This document shows positions 1 through 9,300 of a DNA stretch of 64,000 nucleotides, in pieces. Position 1 is the stretch's first letter, and each line of letters starts with the position of its first letter. The position numbers were made by a program, and so were the translations under genes. The stretch comes from Vicinamibacterales bacterium (GTDB lineage Bacteria > Acidobacteriota > Vicinamibacteria > Vicinamibacterales > 2-12-FULL-66-21), in NCBI GenBank assembly GCA_035699745.1, contig DASSPH010000110.1:1-64000 (forward strand), in the 5' to 3' direction. The notes below the pieces were generated by a model. That model saw only the letters and a list, made by a program, of their open reading frames with translations. It made no database searches and was not told the DNA's origin.

Positions 1-85
1 ATCGCCCGATCACCCGATCGCCCGATCGCCCGATCACCCGATCGCCCGATCGCCCGATCACCCGATCGCCCGATCGCCCGATCAC
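1..85. repeat. 8-bp tandem repeat with 24-bp higher-order period
   Basis: Ten full copies plus a partial copy of an 8-bp unit ATCRCCCG run from the window edge to the stop codon of the next gene. The R position follows a G,G,A rhythm, so three units form a 24-bp higher-order repeat. The array continues off the left edge, so its full length is unknown. No spacers are present, so it is not a CRISPR array. Confidence 0.95.
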
Positions 86-1219
86 TTATGCGCTCTTCCT
101 GGCGCGATCCTCGGTTGTCTCCTGCTTCAGCTCGTCGCGGACCTTTTTCGCGGCGAGGACCGCGGCGGGGGCGAGCGCGATGGCGCCGATGATCAAGTCG
201 CTCGGGCGCACCGGCGGCTCCTCCGCTGAAGCGGGGCGATCGATGTCGCAGTTGACGTCGTCCGGCAGCGGCTTGGTCGGCAGCTCCCCTTTGGCGCGCT
301 TCTCTTCGTAGATCCGCTGCGCGCGCGCGCCGACCACCTTCTTCTCGCCGGGCACGCGCTCGCCGGCATCCTTGCCGTACGGCGAGGCATGCTCGATCTC
401 GGCGTTCAGTTCGGCGCCCATCAGCAGCGCGATTCCCGAGCAGTAGAACCACAGCATCAGCACCATGATGCCGCCGATCGCGCCGTAGGAGGCGTTGGCG
501 TTGGGCACCATCTGGTAATAGACCTTCAGTCCCACGGAGACCAGCACCCAGAGCAGCGTCGCCAGAACCGAGCCGGGCGTGATCCAGACCCAGTCCTGCT
601 CGACGTCGGGGGCGAAGTAGTAGACCAGGCCGATTGCGGTGGCGACGAGCGCGAATACGACCGGCCACTGCAGCACCCACCACGTCCACTTGAACGCGGC
701 GCCGAGATGCATCGTGTTCGCGAGCCGTTCGGCGAGCGCCGGACCGGCGATGACGAGGAACATCGAGACGAGCACGAACACGGCGAGGCCGACGGTGAGT
801 CCGATGGCGATCAGCCGCGTCTTCCACCACGGCCGCGTCTCGGTGACGTCGTAGGCGGCGTTCAGCGTGGTGATGATCGACACCATCGCGCCGGAGCTGG
901 ACCAGATGGTGATCAGGAAGGCGAACGTGAGGATGCCGCCGCTGTTCTGCCTGCCCAGCTCCTGCAGCTGCTGATTGATGATCTGGATGACCGCCGCCGG
1001 GGCGACGCCGCTGAGCCGGCCGACCACCTCGTCGGTCAGCGTCTGGAGCGGAAAGAAGCTCGCGATCGCCACCACGAAGAGCAGCGCGGGAAACAGTGCG
1101 AAGAAGAAGTAGTACGCCTGTTGAGCCGCGAGGTTCAGGATGTCGTCGTTCCACGCTCCCTTCGCCGAGCGGGTCAGCAGATCCTTCCAGCCGATGGGGA
1201 CTCGCAGGTGCGCCAGCAT
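86..1219 (-). CDS. YihY/BrkB family inner membrane protein
   Basis: This 377-aa protein begins MLAHLRVPIGWKDLL and then shows the family hallmark LAAQQAYYFFFALFPALL, followed by several further hydrophobic segments (about residues 35-60, 105-125, 140-165, 185-210, 220-245, 255-280). YihY/BrkB proteins are inner membrane proteins of unclear function; the old ribonuclease BN assignment is not supported for the family. The ATG at 1219 was chosen because upstream in-frame sequence is compositionally out-of-frame junk that crosses the divergent gene. A roughly 90-aa charged C-terminal extension ends in another short hydrophobic stretch, longer than the usual family member of about 290 aa. It is divergent from the M14 peptidase gene, and its stop abuts the 8-bp repeat array. 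Confidence 0.85.
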   Translation of the reverse strand: MLAHLRVPIGWKDLLTRSAKGAWNDDILNLAAQQAYYFFFALFPALLFVVAIASFFPLQTLTDEVVGRLSGVAPAAVIQIINQQLQELGRQNSGGILTFAFLITIWSSSGAMVSIITTLNAAYDVTETRPWWKTRLIAIGLTVGLAVFVLVSMFLVIAGPALAERLANTMHLGAAFKWTWWVLQWPVVFALVATAIGLVYYFAPDVEQDWVWITPGSVLATLLWVLVSVGLKVYYQMVPNANASYGAIGGIMVLMLWFYCSGIALLMGAELNAEIEHASPYGKDAGERVPGEKKVVGARAQRIYEEKRAKGELPTKPLPDDVNCDIDRPASAEEPPVRPSDLIIGAIALAPAAVLAAKKVRDELKQETTEDRARKSA

Positions 1220-1255
1220 GCGTGGCCGAAAAGCAAACCGCCGGCCACTTTGTGC

Positions 1256-1261
1256 TATAAC
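1256..1261 (+). promoter_or_regulatory. -10 element for M14 peptidase gene
   Basis: TATAAC preceded by TGC gives an extended -10 (TGnTATAAC). It ends 7 nt before the ATG at 1269, so transcription should start at or next to the start codon. No Shine-Dalgarno sequence is present. Promoter activity is inferred. Confidence 0.55.
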
Positions 1262-1268
1262 CGCGCGC

Positions 1269-4223
1269 ATGAAGAAGCACCCCAAACTCGTTGGCGCTGC
1301 AGGGCTTGCGGTGATGCTGGCGGCGTCCCTGGCGCTGTCGGACAGCCGTCCGGCGGCGCAGACCCGCGCGGCGGCGCCGCAGAAGCAGGCCGTCGACGCG
1401 GAGTACACCGCCAGGATCAAGGAATACCTGCAGGACCCGCGGATCACGACGGAGCTCGTCGATCACCTGCCGGCGTCGCCGACGGTGCCGACGCCGCTGA
1501 AGTTCCTGGGGCACATGCCGGGCACGCCAGGCGAGCTGACCCGCGCCGCCGACATCCATCGCTACTTCGCGGCGATCGACAAGGCCTCCGATCGCGTCGC
1601 GATGTGGACCATCGGGCAGACGGAAGAAGGGCGCGACATGATCCTCGTCGCGATTGCCGACGAGGCGACGATCAAGTCGCTCGACAAGTACAAGGCGCAG
1701 ATCGCGCAGCTCACCGATCCGCGCCGCACCAGCGAGGAGCAGGCGCAGCAACTGCTCAAGACGGCCAAGCCGATCTACTACCTGACGAGCGGCATGCATT
1801 CGCCGGAGACCGGCGGGCCCGAGATGCTGATGGAGCTCGGCTACCGGCTGGCGGTCGAGGACACGCCGTTCATCCAGAACATCCGCAGCAACGTCATCAC
1901 GCTGATCACGCCGGTCGTCGAAGTCGACGGACGCGAGAAGATGGTGGACACCTACTACTTCAACAAGAGGACGCGCCAGGGACAGCAGACGCTGCCGCTG
2001 ATGTACTGGGGCAAGTACGTGCAGCACGACAACAACCGCGACGGCATGGGGCAGTTCCTCGCGCTGACCCGCCACGTCGGCAAGGCGAACCTGGACTGGA
2101 AGCCGCAGGTGCTCCACGATCTCCACGAGGCGCAGACCTATCTCTACTCGTCCACCGGCACCGGGCCGTACAACGAGGCGATCGATCCGATCACGATCAA
2201 CGAATGGTGGATGCTGGCGCAGAACGACGTGCTCGAGATGACCAAGCGCGGCGTGCCGGGGGTGTGGACCTACGGCTTCTACGACGGCTGGACCCCCAAC
2301 TACATGTTCTTCATCGCGCACGGCCACAACGCGATCGGCCGCTTCTACGAGGTGCAGAGCTACGGCCCCGATCCGTACGAGGTGCGGCCGGCGCCGACGG
2401 TGACCAGCCGCGAATGGTTCCGGCCGAATCCGCCGCTGCCGTCGATCAAGTGGGGGCCGCGCAACAACGTCAACATCCAGCAGTCGGGTGTGCTGCTCTC
2501 CCTGAGCCACGTGGCGAAGAATCGCGAGCTCTATCTGGAGAACTACTGGCTGAAGAACAAGCGCGCGGTCGAGAAGGGAAAGTCCGGCGGCAGCTACGGC
2601 TGGCTGATTCCGGCGAACCAGACGAGGAAGTCCGACGCCGCACAGGCGGTGAACGACCTTCGCGCCCAGGGGCTCGAGGTGCACAAGCTCGCCAACGGCG
2701 ACTACGTGATCCGCGGCGACCAGCCGTATCGCACCGTCGCCGACATGTACTTCTCGGTGCAGAGCTTCGCGCCGGCGAACCCGCGCCCCTACGATGACAC
2801 CGGCTGGACGTTCCAGTACATGCGCAATCTGGTGATCAGGCCGATCACCGACAAGAACGTCGTCAATCAGCCGATGACGCTGCTCACCGCCGACGCCAGA
2901 GCGCCGGGCGGCATCGAGGGGACCGGACCGGTGCTGATCGTGGCGCACACCACGGACAACAACCTGATGAAGTTCCGGTTCATGAACGCCGCGGTGCGGA
3001 TGCAGGCCGCGGAAGAGGACTTCGAGGCGGCGGGACGGAAGTTCCGCGCCGGCGCCTTCATCATTCCCGACGCCGACCGCGGCAAGCTCGATCCCGTGCT
3101 CAGGGACCTGGGGCTGTCGGCCTGGGCGGTCGCCGCAGCGCCCGCCGTCCGCACGCACGATCTCGACGTGCCGCGCATCGGCTACGTCCACAGCTGGTCG
3201 CGCACGCAGGACGAAGGCTGGGTGCGCGCCGCGCTCGACACCTACGGCGTTCCCTACACCTACTTCGGCGACGTCACGCTGCGCGACGGCAACCTCCGCG
3301 CGAAGTACGACGTGATCGTCTTCCCGCACGTCGGCGGCAACGCGCAGTCGCAGGTGAACGGCATACCGAAGACCGGGAGCGCGCCGCTGCCGTACAAGAA
3401 GTCCGCCGAGTATCCCTCGCTCGGCGCGATCGATTCCGCGGACGACATCCGCGGCGGAATGGGCTGGGAAGGGCTGGTGGAGCTCGTCAAGTTCGTGCAG
3501 GCCGGCGGCACGTTGATCACCGAGGGCTCCACGTCGGTGATCCTCCCCGAGTACAACGTCACCGGCGCGGTGACGGTGGAGAATCCCGGCGGATTGTTCG
3601 TGCGCGGCTCGATCGTGCGCGGCGTGTTCGCGGATCGCCGCAGCCCGATCGCCTACGGCTACGACGCACAGCTCCCGGTGTACTTCAATCAGGAGCCGGT
3701 GCTGAACGTCGGCGGCGGCGGCGGATTCGGCGGCCGCGGCGGCGGCGGCGCGGAGATTCCCGGCGTCGGCATGAACGTCACGCCCATGGCCGGCGCGTCG
3801 CAGCAGCGGATCACCCCGTACGATCCGGAAGGGGCGCAGGCCCCGGCCGCTCCGCCTCAGCCCGGTCCGCAGCAGGCCGCGGGCGGCGGGCGCGGCGGCG
3901 GCGGCCGCGGTGGTCCCGGCGGGTTCCCGGCGGCCGGCGGCACCGAATCGGCCCGCGTCATCATGCGGTTCCCCGCGAATCCCGACGAGATGCTGCTGTC
4001 CGGCACCCTCGTCGGCGGGCAGGCGCTGGCGAACCGGGTCCAACTGGTCGATATACCGGTCGGGCAGGGGCACGTGGTCTCGTTTGCCATCCGCCCGTTC
4101 TGGCGCTGGCAGACGCAGGGCAGCCATTTCCTGGCGTTCAATGCCATCCTGAACTGGAACGACCTCGACGCCGGCCGGGCCGGAGCCCCCAGGCCGACCT
4201 CGACATCCGGTCAGAATCGATAG
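1269..4223 (+). CDS. Secreted M14-family zinc carboxypeptidase, large
   Basis: This 984-aa protein starts with a signal peptide (residues 1-33, MKKHPK then a hydrophobic core ending near PAAQT). The M14 zinc-binding signature is visible as TSGMHSPETGGPEML (HxxE) near residue 178, followed by TPVVEVDGREK, DNNRDGMG and VLHDLHEAQ, which match the extended M14 layout where a further His completes the zinc site. It is predicted to hydrolyse peptides in the periplasm or outside the cell. Residues about 814-889 form a glycine-rich, proline/glutamine-containing low-complexity stretch between the predicted GATase-like middle region and the conserved C-terminal strand region. Single-gene transcription unit with a close -10 element. 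Substrate unknown. Confidence 0.85.
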   Translation: MKKHPKLVGAAGLAVMLAASLALSDSRPAAQTRAAAPQKQAVDAEYTARIKEYLQDPRITTELVDHLPASPTVPTPLKFLGHMPGTPGELTRAADIHRYFAAIDKASDRVAMWTIGQTEEGRDMILVAIADEATIKSLDKYKAQIAQLTDPRRTSEEQAQQLLKTAKPIYYLTSGMHSPETGGPEMLMELGYRLAVEDTPFIQNIRSNVITLITPVVEVDGREKMVDTYYFNKRTRQGQQTLPLMYWGKYVQHDNNRDGMGQFLALTRHVGKANLDWKPQVLHDLHEAQTYLYSSTGTGPYNEAIDPITINEWWMLAQNDVLEMTKRGVPGVWTYGFYDGWTPNYMFFIAHGHNAIGRFYEVQSYGPDPYEVRPAPTVTSREWFRPNPPLPSIKWGPRNNVNIQQSGVLLSLSHVAKNRELYLENYWLKNKRAVEKGKSGGSYGWLIPANQTRKSDAAQAVNDLRAQGLEVHKLANGDYVIRGDQPYRTVADMYFSVQSFAPANPRPYDDTGWTFQYMRNLVIRPITDKNVVNQPMTLLTADARAPGGIEGTGPVLIVAHTTDNNLMKFRFMNAAVRMQAAEEDFEAAGRKFRAGAFIIPDADRGKLDPVLRDLGLSAWAVAAAPAVRTHDLDVPRIGYVHSWSRTQDEGWVRAALDTYGVPYTYFGDVTLRDGNLRAKYDVIVFPHVGGNAQSQVNGIPKTGSAPLPYKKSAEYPSLGAIDSADDIRGGMGWEGLVELVKFVQAGGTLITEGSTSVILPEYNVTGAVTVENPGGLFVRGSIVRGVFADRRSPIAYGYDAQLPVYFNQEPVLNVGGGGGFGGRGGGGAEIPGVGMNVTPMAGASQQRITPYDPEGAQAPAAPPQPGPQQAAGGGRGGGGRGGPGGFPAAGGTESARVIMRFPANPDEMLLSGTLVGGQALANRVQLVDIPVGQGHVVSFAIRPFWRWQTQGSHFLAFNAILNWNDLDAGRAGAPRPTSTSGQNR

Positions 4224-4240
4224 GGCTCAACAGGTTAGCC

Positions 4241-4273
4241 GCACCATGGCTTTGCAAAACAAAGTCATGGTGC
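4241..4273. promoter_or_regulatory. Inverted repeat, candidate operator
   Basis: Two 14-nt arms (GCACCATGGCTTTG and CAAAGTCATGGTGC) flank a 5-nt loop, with a single mismatch. It lies directly upstream of a candidate -10 (TACACT, 4276-4281) for the YjbQ-like gene starting at 4295. There is no T-run after the stem, so an operator or an RNA hairpin in a short leader is preferred over a terminator for the upstream gene. Confidence 0.5.
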
Positions 4274-4294
4274 GCTACACTAACAAGTCGATAC

Positions 4295-5359
4295 ATGGCT
4301 GTTGCTCCGGTCGAGGTCACCCTCGAACTCACACCCCGGGCCCGCTTCGACATCATCGATGTCCGCGAGCGGCTCCGCGGCACCCACGGCGACCTCCTCG
4401 ACGTCTATCCGCGGCACCTCTATCACTCGTTTCACACCACCGCCGGCTATCTGGAACAGAGCCTCGCCGCCCGCTTGCGCCGCGAGCGCTCCACCGTGGC
4501 GCCGTACGTCGAAGTGTTCCGCGCGATGTTCCCCGAGGGGGCCGGCTACGAGCACGATCAACTCGACCGCCGCAAGGATCTGACTCACGCGGAGCGCGCC
4601 ATCGAGCCGCGCAACGCCGACTCGCACCTCGCCTTCATGGCCGCGGGACTGAGCACGTGCGTCAGTTACGTGAACCGCCCCGCCGAGCCGGTGTGCTTCG
4701 TCGACCTCGACGGCATCACCGACGGGCGTCCGCGCCGCCGCCTGACCAGCATCGTCGGGTTCAACCGCGAGCGTCAGGTGTCCCGCGTCCGCATCGACGT
4801 GCCGGTGTCCGATCACCAGGTCGACTCCGTCAATCTGAAGGATCCGAAGCTCGGGATCTACGAGCAGATCGTCGAGATGATCAGGCGCGAGGGAGTGAGC
4901 AGCGGGCGGGTGCGGCTCGAGCTCGCCGGCGCCGAGCGGCAGGCCGGGCTCACCGTCAACGAGTACGAGACGCTGCTGATGCGGCACGATCTCGCGGACG
5001 TGCTGCGCAACCCGTTCCGCTTCGCCGCCGAGAAGGGCCGCCACATGTGGGCCTCGCCGCGATCGATCCCGCAGAAGGCGCTCGACTACGCGAAGTACGA
5101 CATGGTGCGGGCGATGAATCAGGTGCTCGATCTCACCGGCCTGCGCGCCTCGCTGCTCGAGCGGCTGTTCGCGCGCGCCATCGCCGTGCCGGCCGGGCGC
5201 TTCCTGCGGATGAAGCGTGCCGTCAATCTGCGCGTCCGGGAGAGCGACGGCCACGGCGTCATCGCCGACGGCCGCTATCAGAGCCCGATCCTCGTGCAGT
5301 GGAACCGCCCCAGCGCCCGCGTCCGTCAGCTCGAAGCCACGCTCACCTCATTTGAATAG
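4295..5359 (+). CDS. YjbQ/UPF0047-like domain protein with C-terminal extension
   Basis: The first 160 or so residues match the layout of the YjbQ/UPF0047 family: a strand beginning VTLELTPRARFDIIDV, then SFHTTAGYLEQ (family HTTAG motif near residue 50), NADSHLAFMAAGL (family NSDAHLKASLLG), and VCFVDLDGITDGRPRRR (family FCEFDGPRRRR). YjbQ proteins have been annotated as secondary thiamine-phosphate synthases. The remaining 190 residues are an extra domain I do not recognise; normal YjbQ is about 140 aa. The stop overlaps the TTG start of a ThiO-like gene, implying translational coupling and a thiamine or amino-acid oxidation link. The family call rests on motif reading only. Confidence 0.55.
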   Translation: MAVAPVEVTLELTPRARFDIIDVRERLRGTHGDLLDVYPRHLYHSFHTTAGYLEQSLAARLRRERSTVAPYVEVFRAMFPEGAGYEHDQLDRRKDLTHAERAIEPRNADSHLAFMAAGLSTCVSYVNRPAEPVCFVDLDGITDGRPRRRLTSIVGFNRERQVSRVRIDVPVSDHQVDSVNLKDPKLGIYEQIVEMIRREGVSSGRVRLELAGAERQAGLTVNEYETLLMRHDLADVLRNPFRFAAEKGRHMWASPRSIPQKALDYAKYDMVRAMNQVLDLTGLRASLLERLFARAIAVPAGRFLRMKRAVNLRVRESDGHGVIADGRYQSPILVQWNRPSARVRQLEATLTSFE

Positions 5360-6320
5360 CTCTCCGGCGGTTGTCGTTGGCGCAGGCATCATCGGCTGCG
5401 CCATCGCGCGCGATCTCGCCGTCCGCGGCGTGCCGTGCACCGTCATCGATCCGCGGCCGATCGGGGGAGGAGCCACGCAGGCGTCCGCCGGCATGCTCGC
5501 GCCGTACGTGGAGGCGCACGAGCCCGGTCCGCTGCTCGACCTCGGCGTCCGCAGCCTGGCGCTGTACGACGACTGGATCGCGGCGATCCGCGCCGAATCC
5601 GGCGTCGACGTGGAGTACCGCCGGATCGGAACGCTCGAGACGGTCTCCAATCGCTCGACGCCCGAACACGGCTACGTGGCGGCTGAATCGCTCGCGCTGG
5701 CGCTCGCCCGCGCGGCGGAAGGCCGCGGCGCCGTATTCGTCCGCGATCGCGTGACGCGGATCGATCGCGCACGCGACACGCTCCGGGTGGTCACCTCGGA
5801 ACGCACCGTCGATGCGGTACACGCCATTCTTGCCGCCGGGGCCTGGGCCAACGCCATCGAGGGAATCCGCACGCCACCGCTTCGGCCGGTGCGCGGGCAG
5901 CTGCTGTACCTGGGATGGAATGCCGCCCCGCTCTCGACGATCGTCTGGGGGCCGCGCTGTTACGTCGTGCCGCGCCTCGATGGCACCGTGCTGGTCGGCG
6001 CGACCGTGGAGGAAGCCGGGTTCGACGAGCGGGCCACGGGCGACGGCGTTCGCGAGCTCCTCGACGCCGTCTGTGAGCTGTTGCCCGCCGCCCGCGCGGC
6101 GACGTTCATCGGGGTGCGCGTCGGCCTGCGTCCCGCGACGCCGGATGGATTACCGGTGATCGGCCCCGATGCCGGCACGCCCGGCCTGGTTCACGCGTTG
6201 GGCCACTACCGCAACGGCGTGCTGCTGGCGCCGATTACGGCGACGGTCGTGGGCGACCTCGTCAACGACGGTCGTCTCGACCCGATCGTCGCGAGCTTCG
6301 GCGCGGCGCGGTTTGGGTGA
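5352..6320 (+). CDS. thiO: FAD-dependent glycine oxidase (ThiO-like)
   Basis: This 322-aa DAO-superfamily oxidase has an N-terminal Rossmann motif VVGAGIIGCAIARDLAVRG, then GGGATQASAGMLAPY, the ThiO-type substrate-side sequence, and C-terminal RVGLRPATPDGLPVIG and HALGHYRNGVLLAP, typical of ThiO/DadA enzymes. ThiO oxidises glycine to iminoglycine for thiazole synthesis, and also works on sarcosine and D-amino acids. The start is set at a TTG within the end of the YjbQ-like gene because the FAD motif begins immediately after it. No other thi genes are visible in the window, so a general amine/D-amino acid oxidase role is the main alternative. Confidence 0.8.
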   Translation: MNSSPAVVVGAGIIGCAIARDLAVRGVPCTVIDPRPIGGGATQASAGMLAPYVEAHEPGPLLDLGVRSLALYDDWIAAIRAESGVDVEYRRIGTLETVSNRSTPEHGYVAAESLALALARAAEGRGAVFVRDRVTRIDRARDTLRVVTSERTVDAVHAILAAGAWANAIEGIRTPPLRPVRGQLLYLGWNAAPLSTIVWGPRCYVVPRLDGTVLVGATVEEAGFDERATGDGVRELLDAVCELLPAARAATFIGVRVGLRPATPDGLPVIGPDAGTPGLVHALGHYRNGVLLAPITATVVGDLVNDGRLDPIVASFGAARFG

Positions 6321-6332
6321 GACCGGCGGCGA

Positions 6333-9300
6333 TCAGAAGCCGCCGCCCGGTCCCGTCAGCGTCGTGGTGGCGGCCGTCGGTGCCGACGTCGGCGGCGCGG
6401 CCGTGGTCGTGCCGATGCCGAACGTGCCCGCCGCGCCGCTCGGGCCGCCGGACGCGGCGCCGCCGCTGCCGACGCGCTGCACCGTCTCGAATGCAATCAG
6501 CGCGAGCTGGTAGTCGAGCTGCGCCTGCAGCTCGCTGTTGCGCGCGACGGCCAGATCGCGCTGCGCCTGGATCACGTTGAAGTTCGTCGACATGCCGACC
6601 TCGAACCGCTTCTGTTCGGCGTCGAGCCGCTGCTCCGAGAACTCGCGCGCCAGGCGCGTCGTCTCGATGCGCTCGCGGTTCTGCTCGAGCACCATGGCCG
6701 CCTGGCGGACTTCCCGCACCACCTTGAACTCCGAGCTGCGCAGCTGCGCGACGGTCTGTTCGCGCTCGAGCGTGGAGCGGGCGAGCGCCGCCTGGTCGGC
6801 GCTGCGGCCGAGCGGATAGCTGAGCGTGAAGCCGACCGTCCACGTCGGGTAGTCGGCGACGAACAGCTGGCGCAGCACGTCGCCGAACGCGGTGAACTGC
6901 TGGCCGGTGACCGGCCCGAAGATTCCGCCGGTGCGAAGCAGCTCCGTGCCGCCGAGGCCGCTGGTCAGATAGGTGGCCTGCAGCCGGAGGTCCGGCAGCG
7001 CCGCATTCTTCGCCAGCGCGACCGCCGTCTCGCTGTTCTCGATCCGGCGGCGGGTCCGCTGCAGGTCGGTGCGCAGGCTCAGCGCATTGCGAACCGCCGC
7101 ATCGACGTCAGGCAGGGCGCCGACCGGCGGCACGAGGTCGGCCGGCTCGAGCCGCGCCGTCCAGAAGTCCGGACGCTTCGGATCCATGATCAGGATGCGC
7201 AGCTGATCCTCCGCCTGCCGCACCTGCGTCTGCGCCACGATCAGGCTCTCGCGGCGCTGAGCGACTTCAGCGCGCGCCGAGACGAGATCGAGCGGCGGCG
7301 ACTGGCCGACGTCGACCCGGGCGCGGTTGTTCCGCTCGAGCTCCTGCGACAGTTCGAGCGACCGCTGCTGCACGGAGACCGCGGCGCGAGCCAGCACCAG
7401 ATTCCAGTACGCGCGCTGCGCCGCCGCGCCGATCGAGGTCGACAGCTCCTCGAGGCCGATGTCCGCGATCTGCTGGTTGCGCTGCGCCGTCGCGATCTGC
7501 GCCCGCAGCGTGTCGATCTTGAAATTGCGCAGCAGCGGCTGGGATGCCACGACCTGCAGGTTCGCGGTCACGGACGGGTTGAAGTTCGACAGCGAGCTGC
7601 TGGCGTTGCTGCGCAGCGAGTTCCAGCCGATGGTGTACGACCCGCCGCCCCACGGCAGCTGCTGCACCAGGCCGACGTTGCCCGACCACACGTCGGTGCG
7701 CGTGCCCTCGTTGCCGAGGAAGATGCTGCTCGGCGGCGACTGCTGGACGTTGCGCTGAACCCCGCTGGTCAGCGTCGGCAGGTATGCCGCCCGCGCCTGC
7801 GCCAGCCGCTCGGCGCTGATGCGCGGGTCGTAGCCGCCGGCGGCCAGATCCGGGTTGTTCGCCGTCGCCATCCGCATCGCCTCGTCGGCCGTCAGCTTGA
7901 TGACGTCGCCGGACGGCTGCTGCGCGGAGACCTGCGCCGGCAGCAGCACGGCCAACAGCAGCGCGCCGGCGCCGCTCGCCGCCGCCAGGCGCCGAGGACG
8001 AACCCAGCCGCCGACGCGCCGGAACGCGCGCGAGAACAGCCGCGCGTTCGCCAGATCGTCGAACAGCGAGTACGCGACCGGCGTCACGATCAGCGAGAGC
8101 ACCAGTACCAGCGACTGGCCCCCGATGATGACGAATCCAATGGCGCGGTTGGTGCCGGCGCCGATGCCGCTCGACAGCACCAGCGGAATCATCCCGGCGA
8201 CGAATGCCAGCGTCGTCATGAGGATCGGCCGCAGACGATCGCGGCTGGCCTGAAGGATTGCAGTGTCTCTGTCCATTCCTCTTTCCCTGAGCTGGTTCGC
8301 GTGATCGATCTGCAGGATCGAGTTCTTCTTGACGACGCCGAACAGCACCAGCAGGCCGAGCGCCGAGAAGATGTTCAACGACTGCTGCGTGATGATGATC
8401 GACAGCAGCGCGAACGGCAACGTGAGCGGCAGGGACAGCAGAATCGTGACCGGGTGCAGCCATGACTCGAACTGCGCCGCCAGGATCAAGTACATGAACA
8501 CCAGCGACAGCACGAACGCAATCAGGAAATTCTGCGCCGCGCGGCCGAGCTCGCGCGAGCGGCCGGCGAAGCGCGTGCGGTAGCCCGGCCCCATGTTCAA
8601 CGACTCCGCCGTCCTCCGCATGGCGTCCATCGCCGGGGTCTGGGACACGCCGGGCAGCAGGCCCGCGTACACCGTGACCTGACGCTGCCGGTTGAGGCGA
8701 TCGACGTTGCTGGGCGCCGTCCCTGCCGTCAGCTCCGCAATGTTCTCCAGCGGCACGCTCCCGACTCTCGATGACGGTACGGTCAACTGACCGATGGCCC
8801 GCGCCGACGACCGGTCGCCCGCGACGGCGCGCACGTGCACCTCGTACTGCTCGCCGCCTTCGTTGTAGGTCGTGACCTGGTCGCCGCCCACGAGCAGCCT
8901 CAGCGCTTCCGCGGCGTCGGCCACTTGCACGCCGAGGTCCGCTGCCTTCAGACGATCGAGATGCACCGAGAGTTCGGGCTTGCCGACGTTCAGCGAGGTG
9001 TCCACGTCCACCACACCCGGCTCCTTGCGCGCCTGATCGGCCACCGCCGCCGCGAACCGCTCCAGCCTGGCGAGGTCCGGGCCGTTGATGGTGAACTGGA
9101 TCTCGGCGTTCTGATTGCCGCCGCCGCCGATCGTCGCGACCGGCCGCACGCCCGTGCGGACGTCCTTCGCCGCGAACTTCGGGACGATGTTGGCGCGGAC
9201 GTCGTTCATGACCGTGAACTGATCCCGCGAGCGCGCCTCGAGCGGCTTCAGGCGGGCGTAGATCGTGCCGGCGTTCTGGGTCTGCGCCGGATCGTCGGCG

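Noticed and set aside
1-85. CRISPR-like array at the window edge
   Set aside because: Units are 8 bp with no spacers.
389-2797. 802-aa plus-strand open frame and similar long ones (8835-11072, 17530-21741, 24367-26715)
   Set aside because: They lie opposite or across well-supported genes and their translations are dominated by Arg, Ala, Gly, Asp and His without domains, as expected for shadow frames in high-GC DNA.
7990-8010. Frameshift or missing stop separating RND and OMF genes
   Set aside because: The reading frame is continuous and coding quality unchanged on both sides; a sequencing error cannot be excluded without reads, but the sequence itself shows a fusion.
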